A DNA stretch of 64,000 bases, from assembly GCF_963576545.1 (NCBI RefSeq), contig NC_083655.1, forward strand, positions 14,772,940-14,836,939, read 5' to 3'. Below, piece after piece: positions 44,501 to 64,000 of this stretch. A program made the position numbers and the translations under genes. The stretch is from Limanda limanda (taxonomy: Eukaryota > Chordata > Actinopteri > Pleuronectiformes > Pleuronectidae). The notes beneath the pieces are model-generated. The model was given only the letters and a program-made list of their open reading frames with translations. It was not told the DNA's origin and did not search any database. Numbering within the stretch: the first letter of the stretch is position 1; every line of letters starts with the position of its first letter.

Positions 44501-47500
44501 GGGGGGGTGCACACAGACGACCTGACAGCTGAGTTCAAATGAAACATGAACATGTAAAAAGACTGAAAACGGTTCTGTCTTCTGTCTCCAGATCGCCGCT
44601 ACATCGCCTGGTTGACTGTGGTTGCCGTGGCGTACAACTACAACCTTTGGTTTTGCTCGGCCCGTTTGGCGTTCCCTTTCCATAACGCAACTGCTAACCC
44701 CTTCTGGATAATTTTTGATTTTCTCAGTGACTTAGTGAATGTGATTGACATCGTCATTTGGCAGCCCCGCCTTCAGTTTGTGAAAGGCGGCGACATCGTA
44801 GTGAGTCACAATCCCTGTCATTGTCCTGTGTTTGTTGGTTTTGAGTTGCATTGTTTTACTGTGTGTAACCGAGAAAAATCCTCTCTCACCTGCAGAAAGA
44901 TCGAGCTATGACAAAGGTTCACTATCGAAAATCACAACGATTTAAGGTAATAAAGCAAAATCACTTTTAACGATGTTTAACATATTTGGACTTTGTTCAG
45001 TTAGAATAGCTTTACAGAGGCTTCCAATATGAAAACATACAATCATAAGCTTGTAAAATAAAATCCAATATCAGAGATTACTAAAAGCAGTGTGTACATA
45101 ATGGTCCCTTGACATCTGATGTCCTGTCAGATTCATCCTGTGGCCCTTTGGAGCCCAACCCCCTGGTTGGAAGTCCATCTGTAGTGTAACAGTAAAATAT
45201 GCTTTCACAGACAATTAAACCACTTCAGTTAAGTTGAACTATAAATTAAGGACTTTTACCTCCTTTGGGTAATCGACTGCATTGTCAAACTTCCATCCAT
45301 ATAAATTGATGTACGTTTTATACCTACACATAATCTACAACTCACTGTAACATCATAGTGAGAGAAGTTTTGTGACCATAAGTGTTTTTATTATTGTTCC
45401 TCTGTGTGTGTAGATTGATATATTCAGCATCGTCCCCTTCGACATTCTCTGTCTGCACTTTCAATTCTCCACCATCTACAGACTCAATCGGTGGATAAGG
45501 GTAGGCAGGCAACAGGTCATTTTTACAAATAATGGAAAAATGGAATAAAAAGTTTTGGTTTAACAAGACTTCACAGTTTTCTTTGTGTTTCATTCTGTTT
45601 ACTAGATTGACTCGTTTTTTGAATTCAGCGATCGACTTGAGAGCATCATGTCCAAGGCTTACATCTGGAGGTAAATGCTCATGGATCAATGGAGCAAGTT
45701 CATTCTCTCTTTCATCGAATATGTTATGATGTTTGTGCCTTGTATTGACATTTCTTTCAAATACATTCAAATGACAGTTTTGTGGCTATCGGTTTGACTA
45801 TTTTTGGCTTAGTATACACTATTTATTACTATTAATATATATAGTAACATTTCATACTTTTTCAATCAAATTATTCTTTGAGTAATACAATATATTGTAG
45901 CATAGTAAATTCCAAAAACTATTTAAAAAATAAAATAAAAATGCCACAGTATAAAAAAATATATATGATCATATTATAAAAGTATAGTGAAATTAGTCAA
46001 AGTTTAACTAAATTTAATTCATAGCATCATAATTCAGAAAACTGCCATAAGGCATATGAAGGTCAAAGAATAGTAGCTGAACATAAATGTATATAGAAAG
46101 GAGTAAAAATGTAATTTATGATAAGGAATGAGAATCACATCATTTGTAATGTTTGGCTGCAGTTGCATCTGGGGACTTAAAAATGTACATTTGGTTTTTT
46201 TTCTTTAGTTTTTATTACAGAACTTTGATTTTGAAAATCTAATTGTGTATTTTTCCCTGGTTGTGTGTCTGATGCAGAGTGGCTCGCACCACAGGCTACC
46301 TGCTTTTCGTGCTCCATCTCAACGCCTGCCTGTTCTACGTCGCCTCGGTTCACCAGGGCCTCGCATCAACCACGTGGGTTTATGACGGAAAGGGCACGGC
46401 GTAGGTTCTTCTCACTTTGTTTCACCGATTCGCGATTTAGAATCATTTTGATGCGAGTGATGTAGCTGGAGCTGTCCATGGTGCTGAAACACTGAAAGCT
46501 CCTCTCCCTGTACAGGTACCTGCGGTGTTATTACTTCGCCGTCCGCAGTCTGATCAACATCGGGGGTCTTCCAGAGCCGGTGACCATCTTTGAGATCATG
46601 TTTCAGATGACAAACTTCTTCTTTGGTGTCTTTGTGTTCTCGAGTTTAATTGGACAGGTGGGAGGAGAGTTTTGACTTTATTTTTGTCTTTCATGCAACA
46701 CTTGTGTTTCGATGGTTAATCTTTTTAATACGAGTTGTTGTTTGAGTCTCTGTATTGTGTTGTTTATTTTTACTTAATTTGTTGATTTGTTCTTTATTTG
46801 AGATGAGGGATGTCATCGGAGCAGCCACAGCAGGACAGACATATTTCCGGGCATCGATGGACGGCTGTGTTGAGTACATGAACACTTATAGGATCTCCAA
46901 GCTCGTCCAGAACAGAGTCCGTACCTGGTACAACTACACGTGGGCCGAACAGGGCATGCTGGGTAAGTCTCAACAAACAGACAGAGAAAGTCAAGACCCA
47001 CAAATAAAGCCCTTCAAGTGTGTGTATACAGATGAACCTCCATTCATGCAAACACACTCTCTGTCCTCTCCAGATGAGTCCGAGCTTCTGGACAAGATGC
47101 CTCTGGTGATGAGAGTAGCCATCGCCGTGGATATCAACCTGGCCACTTTTCAGAAGATCGCACTGTTTCAGGTGAGGTAGCATTGCGGTAGGAGTGTGGT
47201 CTTTGGTAGGAGCTGGCAGGAATGAGGCCTGTTTGGTCCGAGACAAAACTACTACAGCTACAATAGTGAGTATCTTTCTGATAACAGCATTGTTTTTTGG
47301 GTTGTTTTAAACTATAAATTTGAGGTTTTGCCGTATTGCTATTGAATGAACAGTTTAGAGAACTACAGGGCCTATATACCTTGAGTGGAAGTTGAATTAG
47401 TAGGTTAAACAATGCTACCTTTTATGAAAATGATGATGCCTTACTACTATTACATTTGCATCATATTTTAGACATCATACTATACTATGGCATTTCCATA

Positions 47501-49258
47501 ACAAATTGTAGCCCTTACCATAGTATACTTTTCTATAATACTGGATAATTTTTTTTCAATTCTGATGCTTGACTATACTGTAACATTTTTAATGAAAATG
47601 TTACAGTATAGTAAAGCTGCCTTCCTTTAAAATGAATTTTTTTATCAAATTATAGACGGCATACTATGCAATGGCATTTTTATGACAAATTTTACTTCTT
47701 ACTATACTGAAACATGTTTTATGAAAATTTGGACGCCTTCCTGTACTATCACATCTTTATGATGAAGTCTTACGCCTTACACCTGTGAGATTTTTAGTAA
47801 CATTTTTGATGCCCTACTCTACTATGACATTTGTAATGAAAATGTTGATGCCTTATTATACTGGGACATATTGAAGAAGTTCATGACACCTTACTTCACC
47901 ACTGAAAACTTACCTTTGGACCTCAATCTGCTTCTTTCAGGGCTGCGACCAACAGATGCTTGTGGACATGTTGCTGAGGCTCAAATCAATCGTCTACCTA
48001 CCTGGAGACTTTGTGGTGAAGAAAGTGAGTATGTGCATGTGTGTGTCTGTGTGTGTGTGTGTCCCTGTTAATGACACACTTTGAAATAGCAGCAAGTGAG
48101 AACACAGCTGACGTCTGTGTTCCCATCCTGCGCTCTCTGCAGGGGGACATCGGTAAAGAGATGTACATCATCAAAGGTGGAGCGGTGCAGGTTGTGGGAG
48201 GACCTGACAACAGCATTGTGTTTGTCACACTGAAGGCCGGCTGTGTGTTTGGAGAAATCAGGTTAGGGTGCACATGTGTTAGTGACCACTACAAAATAAT
48301 ATAGTATGATTCAATACTGTCATCATTTGAGTCATCCATGAACACCTTGATATAAGTGCTTGGGTTTGTTCCCTGTGTTTGAATGCACTCATTGTTAGTC
48401 GCTTTGGAGAAAAGTGTCAGCTAAATGAAATGTAATGAATTACATGACTAGAAACTCTTCCCAGATGCAAACCACATTTTTCTATTAAACAAAGCACATT
48501 TACTTTTAGAAGTCTTTCTTAAGATTGCATTTGTAATAATTATCAACTGCAATCCAACACCTTTGTTTTAACACTGGTATGTTAACAAAGTATGATGAAG
48601 GCAAGAGACCCAGTGATTTTTCTACATGGACACATTTATACTTCTAACCTTTCCTCTTCTCTACAGTTTACTGCAGTCTGCTAAGGACGGAGGAAACAGG
48701 CGCACAGCTAACGTCAAAGCACACGGCTTCGCCAACCTCTTTGTCCTGGAGAAGAAGGACCTGTTTGACATCCTCGTCCACTACCCCGAGTCTCAGAAAG
48801 TGCTGGCCAGGAAGGGAAGGTGAGTCACTGAAGTTTGATTGTGACTAATTGAATGTCACGACTAATTGATCCCATCAAAAAAACTTAAATTTACACTATA
48901 TAAAAAAGAAATAAGCAGCTCATTATTGATTGTGTCTGTTACTGCAAAGGCAACTGCTCAAAGCCAAAGGTCCTGCAGCTGCTAAAACCGTTGAGGAGAA
49001 GAAGAAAGGTATGACTCTGTTTGGAACCAAACCGCAAACACCCAAAATGATGAGAGCATTTGCCGAAATGCGCAAAGGAGGCTTCTTGGAAAGACTCAAG
49101 GTAAACGTTTCATATTTAGACTCAGTCAGCTTTGATTTGGTTGTGTGCAGCTTTTACTGATGACCTGATGATCACCTACCGAGTATGGAACCGTGATGTG
49201 ATTTTTTATTTATTTTTTTGTCCTCTGTCAACAGAAAGCTGCAGCAGAGGCAAATTGA
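38567..49258 (+). CDS. cngb3: Cyclic-nucleotide-gated channel beta 3-like, copy 3
   Basis: Near-duplicate of copy 2. Exons: 38567-38659, 39755-39905, 40521-40617, 43929-44086, 44198-44497, 44592-44800, 44896-44946, 45414-45500, 45606-45670, 46278-46400, 46516-46657, 46803-46962, 47074-47171, 47941-48024, 48143-48261, 48667-48819, 48950-49100, 49235-49258; intact, 754 aa. Coding differences from copy 2 include MLSRLK for MLSWLK, 12 extra bases in the Lys/Glu exon 2, 39 extra bases of GCT/CCT (Ala/Pro) repeats in exon 3, LPEPVT for LPEPGT after the filter, SMDGC for SRDGC after S6, and a divergent C-tail ([18 protein letters not shown]). The filter is NIGG (459-462); the nucleotide-binding arginine and threonine are present (R658, T659). 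The 94-nt intron before S1 and the 115-nt intron before the pore exon are as in copy 2. Intron 3 is enlarged to 3.3 kb by insertions. An ATTAAA at 49580-49585 is a plausible poly(A) signal. Probably functional, or newly duplicated and drifting. Confidence 0.93.
40232..40310 (-). repeat. SINE head in intron 2 of copy 3
   Basis: Counterpart of 28855-28945, with the same GGTGGTTCGATCTCC head on the minus strand. A dozen bases of the SINE are deleted relative to copy 2. Confidence 0.55.
40648..43400. other. 2.75-kb insertion in intron 3 of copy 3
   Basis: Copy 2 runs continuously from ACTGTATGTT into TTCTATAG-GG-TCAGATAAAA (29,245-29,270). In copy 3 these flanks are separated by 2.75 kb. The outer sequence is AT-rich with no recognised coding frame or termini, and a hAT-like element is nested in it (next entry). 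Either this is a layered insertion in copy 3 or a deletion in copy 2; the nested element argues for at least two events. Confidence 0.65.
41339..42916. mobile_element. 1.58-kb hAT-like non-autonomous element nested in intron 3 of copy 3
   Basis: The left end CAGTGGCGATTTTAG and the right end, reverse-complemented CAGTGGCGTTTCTAC, form imperfect terminal inverted repeats, with TGGTGGGGC shared slightly inside. An exact 8-bp target duplication TTAGTGAG flanks it (41331-41338 and 42917-42924). Eight-base duplications and CAGTG termini indicate hAT. The short open frames inside do not resemble hAT transposase or zinc-finger BED domains. Confidence 0.85.
47420..47860. repeat. Degenerate ~60-nt tandem repeat in intron 13 of copy 3
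   Basis: Same array as 33,780-34,260, with units around ACTATACTATGGCATTT, AATGAAAATGTTGATGCC and ATCATATTTTAGAC. Copy 3 lacks the hAT-like element that precedes the array in copy 2. Confidence 0.65.
48360..48440 (+). repeat. SINE tail in intron 15 of copy 3
   Basis: Counterpart of 34,700-34,790, with GTCGCTTTGGAGAAAAGTGT and CAGCTAAATGAAATGTAATG. Confidence 0.6.
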
Positions 49259-50574
49259 GAACAGGACATTCGATGCCACAGATCCACACATTTACAAATC
49301 TCCGTTATTCTGTATGATCCACCTTTCAACCACTGACTGAAAGGGACAGATCTGCCAGTCAAAATGATTCTAGTTTTGATGTGATGCTCCTCAGCACACA
49401 TGGAACCAGGTTGCAGAGCTGAAACAGAACAGCTGTAGTTATAATCTACATAATCTAATAATTTTCACCTTCTTAACTTTGTTAAGCCACATGCTGCAGT
49501 TGCTATTGTGTTTTAATTGTGTATATTGTAAATCATGTGTAATTTTTCCATATAAAATGTATGTAAAGAATATTTTGCTATTAAAAGCCGAGCTGTTATA
49601 CTTGAGACTGAGGTTCTTTCTCTAGTCATTTTTCTCCAATGAGCAGTGATGGCGTCCATGGCTGAGCGGACAAGGAGCGCCATCTGCTGGTTGACAGAAG
49701 AATTGAAGGTAGGTGCTGGGTTTGACACTGAAGCAGTGTTTATAATCCAGAGTAAAACATACTGAACACTTGAAGATAGAGGACTGTTTTTTTTTTCTGT
49801 TAGAAAACTGGAATCTACTATAACTGACATGAATCTAAGCCGTCCACTCTCTGCAGGAAGAAGCACACTACAAACATATTTCATGTCCACATGAAACGCA
49901 CATTTATTTGGGGTATTTTCCTCTGTTCCTGGATTATTGCCACGTGATTCTAATAAGTCACCTGGTTATATAGCTTATACTGTATACTCATGGTTTGGTG
50001 TCTATTTATATTACCTAATAATTATCAATACATCTCTTCCTGATGCACTTAAGGAAACAAACTGCCTGAATCTGAATCTCTGAGGCTTCTGATTTGTGCA
50101 GGGGTAAGCATCTATTAACAATAACACCTGAGTAGCATGAAGCTCTGTAACTGTGAGGCCACATTATAATAACAAAATGCACATAAAGCTACAGAAACAG
50201 GATCACTGATTTAAAAAAAACACAACAACAGCAGCGTAACATGGTAAAGAGCAAAGGGAAAAATCCACACAAATGTAGAATAGGCTGAAACATAAGGCAT
50301 ATACACTATATAGTTTTCTCCTCATTCACAAAACTGCAATCAGACATTTTCTCTCAATACGCAGACAGACCTGGTAAATAACGTGACCTATAATCCGGAT
50401 TTGGATTGAGAACAGTTGAGAAAGAGGTGTCGGCTACTCCGCCTGCTCTGATACTGTAGATTTACAGTCAAGCTCCGTCATGAGTCTGTTCAGAGTCAGT
50501 GGGTCTGCAGGATGCTTGGCCTGTTGCACAGGAAGTCTTTATCTCCATGATGGATTTGTGCAGGAACACTTTGT
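49259..50574. other. Tail-to-tail spacer between copy 3 and nsmaf
   Basis: It holds the 3' flank of copy 3 (homologous to the copy 2 flank up to about 49,780) and then the presumed nsmaf 3' untranslated region on the opposite strand. TTTATT at 49903-49908 is AATAAA on the minus strand, about 670 nt past the nsmaf stop, a possible poly(A) signal. No other gene was seen. Confidence 0.5.
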
Positions 50575-61251
<10,677 letters not shown>

Positions 61252-61839
61252 CTGAGGGAGAGCAGAGGAGAGATGAAGTGAAACAACAGCACATTGTGTT
61301 AAACATGGTGGGAAAAACAGGAAAACAAGTACTGGGTTAAAAATAATAATAATAAGCAGGATCACAGCTAAATATAGTGACCAGGGACGAAAACAACACA
61401 ACCACTGAATTATTAAAAGAACAAATAAGCGGAATAAAACGTTTTGTGGCTCCAGAGGGAGCATGAGCCAAGTCTGACACATGGCCTCAAGTGATGTCAC
61501 CATGAGCTCAAACGGATTCATGGGTAATGTAGGCACAAAGGAAGAAGACTGCATGGAAAGAAGAACAGAGCTCTTTGAGTGTCTGGTACAGTCAAAGGCT
61601 TCTTTCCAGACGTGTTCTCAGTAACAATCAGCTGCGACAAATGTTTCGGTTACAGATTCGAATTTAGATCAAGTTTTACTCAGCAAAAAAAAATAGGAAA
61701 TTTGTTTTTAAATTTCCATGTTCACGTGTTCAAGTGACCAAACCTGATCTGCAGGTTTGGTCACAGTCTGATCACACAATTAGCAATTGTCATTTAGGGC
61801 CTCAGGGCCTTGATCCACCGCAAAAGATGATAGACTGCA

Positions 61840-62120
61840 AACGCAACAGTGAAGCCAAAGCGTCTCAATTGCCACCTGGTGGCTGGCTGCTGAATAGGTC
61901 ATAAATAATGCCTCCTCTATGTTAGTGGACGGGACATGGAAGTAGGTCAAAGTACACGTCGTCAACTATATATTTCTCAATGATGGTTTCTGTCATTTTA
62001 AGTAGTTCTTATCACACTGGTGTTTGTTCAGGGGATAATTTTGATGGTACAATTTTCTAAAAAAAAGGGGGTGACATGTCATGATTGACAGCTGAGACTG
62101 ACTCACGATTGGTCTTGCAT
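61840..62120 (+). repeat. Dispersed repeat, family A copy 2
   Basis: GAAGCCAAAGCGTCTCAA, GCCACCTGGTGGCTGGCTGC, GGTCATAAATAATGCCTCC and GGGACATGGAAGTAGGTC follow each other as in a teleost-wide repeat. A diverged relative lies at 3,700-3,890. Confidence 0.6.
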
Positions 62121-62685
62121 GTACTACGTATATGTAGGACCTCGATACAACGGCGATTGATCAAGGTCGCAGTGTTTTCATCTGTGGTATTTTCGCTTAG
62201 TTTCTTAGTTCTTAGTTAAGGAAGTGCCATCCAGCATATGTTGAGAGCAGGAGAGTCCGTGACAATTTGGATATTTTTATAAATTTGTTCGTGGCTCGCA
62301 AGCAGAAAAGTCCGCAAACTGCTATTTGAAGACTGAGGGAAAAGGAGCAGATTTAACAACTACTTTTTTTCATCTCTTCGAGGTTAGATTTTACAGTGCA
62401 ACCACTTGACATTGCAAAATAGATTACAAAATGCTGATTTGCTGGATTAGTATTGGTGCTGATAAAGATCAAACTAATAGGATGTGGTTTCCACATTCAA
62501 GGCCAATTTTTGTGTTTTTGATTTTTACTACACTCACCAAATCAGTTTTACTCACATGAACACAAACCACTGCATTTAGGGGAAAAGGCAGGTGTTCGGT
62601 CGCTGTAACACTGACCCAGGACCAGATCACCAGCGAATCCAGACAGATAATGTGTGTGTTTACCTTTGTAATCTCCACCAAGGAA

Positions 62686-62830
62686 GTTATGTTGTCGTTG
62701 CTTTTTGTCTGTTTGTTTGTCTATTAGCCAGATTAGTCAGAAACTGCTAAAACCATTTTATAGAAACTAATGCAATGGTTGTGTATGGGCGAAGGAAGAA
62801 CCCATTCATTGTGTGAATAAAAATAAATAT
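62686..62830 (+). repeat. Dispersed repeat family C, copy 3
   Basis: CACCAAGGAAGTTATGTTG, CAGAAACTGCTAAAACC and GGCGAAGGAAGAACCCATTC match family C in order, with divergence. Confidence 0.65.
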
Positions 62831-64000
62831 CTAAAGGGGATGATCTATGCACAGTTGAAATACATTGGAACATATTTCTCAGAACTATATCAGGGGATAG
62901 ATATTTTACATGCGTTTGATATGAGTGCCCTTCTACTTTGAACAAATGTTTGATTGCATAAAATATTTTTAAAAAAGAGCCAAAGACAAATAGAAATCCT
63001 CTACTTGGAATAACAAATTACATCAACTGCTTTTTCATTCACTGAAACATCCTGTTTCTCTGAATATGCCCGTAACTTCTCTAACAGTAAACTTATGGAT
63101 ACACAAAAGGCCACTGACAAAGTTCTTTGTCAGTGTTGCTCACATCCAATTGAATTAACAGTTAGTAAAAAGAAAAATGTATTTTTGGTTTTGAGGTTCC
63201 ATGCAGGCAGGGTAGTGTGATGGTTTTAAACTATGGAAGAAGACACTGTCATGGGGCTATTACAGGATACTCTGAGCTGAGAGAAACGATAAAGTCAGTT
63301 ATTTTTAAACACCGCAGTGGAAACAACAACAGACTGATTTTTATCCAATTCATTTTCCTATCTACACATTATGCTTATCAACCCACCCACGGTCTAAAGA
63401 CAGTTGGTCACAGCTGAGGCACAAATATCTTATCATTTTTTGGAAGCCACTTCTCCTCTCGTGCCAAGTTGGCTCTGAGTCAAACTGCCCTGACTGAGCA
63501 CTTTAGACCACTGTCACATGGAGCATCATTTAAAAGCTTTTAGGGAATAAGCAACGTGGTACATCCGGATCATATGTCATTCTCTTCTTACTCAGTATGA
63601 TGCTACTTCTTTCATTTGTTCACAGCAGCTGCCGTATGGTTCACTGTGATAGATATAAATGCTGAGGGAAGAAACTCATCAATTATACATAAAGCTGGTT
63701 CACCCAGGCACAACGCCCCAGGTCTACATAATCGTATTGATAACACGGCTATCAGAAGCTTACAGCATATGAAGTAGAATTTCAAAAAATAACAAGCTTC
63801 TGACACTGTGACTAGTTTAAAGACCTGGAGTGTGTTAGTGTTTATTTGTTACTCAGTTGCTGTTAAGTTGTGTATCATCAACTTGTTTTAATTTGTTGCG
63901 TGTGACAGTAATGATCAGACGGAAAACCTTAGTGAGGTCTAGAGCCTGACTGTAAAAAAGCAAACATTACTGTCACTATATTAGTATAAGTATTTCTAAA

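Larger units (their letters stand above)
61252..64000. other. First intron of nsmaf, running off the window
   Basis: The exon beginning at 61251 needs two bases from an upstream exon. I could not find an exon ending with a matching donor on the minus strand here. Apart from dispersed repeats at about 61,840-62,120 and 62,686-62,830 I see nothing in this stretch. Confidence 0.5.

Noticed and set aside
26245..49780. Possibility that copies 2 and 3 are two haplotypes of one gene misassembled in tandem
   Set aside because: Each copy has several private insertions, an in-frame length difference in two exons and scattered replacement changes, and the junction is a clean switch between 3' and 5' flank. 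The risk is not zero, so a depth check is listed as a finding.

Overview
The window is nuclear DNA from a bony fish, most likely a spiny-rayed (percomorph) teleost. The genes are vertebrate, with short GT-AG introns. Dispersed repeats typical of teleost genomes (tRNA-type SINEs, hAT- and Tc1-like elements, LINE tails) fill the spaces. Nothing bacterial or viral was seen. LAYOUT: 1-15,012 has no gene I can support; it holds microsatellites, a Tc1-like transposase relic and dispersed repeats. 15,013-49,258 carries three complete cyclic-nucleotide-gated channel beta-subunit genes of the CNGB3 type, head to tail on the + strand: copy 1 (15,013-25,960, 17 exons, 747 aa), copy 2 (27,017-36,143, 18 exons, 737 aa) and copy 3 (38,567-49,258, 18 exons, 754 aa). 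Copies 2 and 3 are near-identical and share flanks and most intron sequence, so they come from a recent ~11 kb tandem duplication. Copy 1 is older and more diverged. 50,575-61,251 on the - strand is nsmaf (FAN), a PH/GRAM-BEACH-WD40 protein, with 30 exons visible and only the first coding exon missing; its first intron runs past the right edge. FUNCTION: CNGB3 partners CNGA3 in the cGMP-gated cation channel of cone photoreceptors. NSMAF links the p55 TNF receptor to neutral sphingomyelinase. They are neighbours, not a pathway. MAIN DISCOVERY CANDIDATE: intron 9 of copy 1 holds a second, intact 142-nt version of the pore exon (22,641-22,782), 387 nt upstream of the canonical 142-nt pore exon (23,170-23,311). 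It has the same length, the same splice phases and consensus splice sites, and about 45% protein identity (21 of 47 residues). Using both exons or neither gives an immediate stop, the signature of mutually exclusive exons. The alternative exon replaces the beta-type filter Ile-Gly-Gly with Ile-Ala-Glu, putting an acidic residue where CNGA subunits have their pore glutamate. Copies 2 and 3 have only a 115-nt intron there and lack the exon. Paired comparison of copies 2 and 3 also gives clean empty sites that date several transposon insertions, including a hAT-like element carrying a MADF-domain relic.
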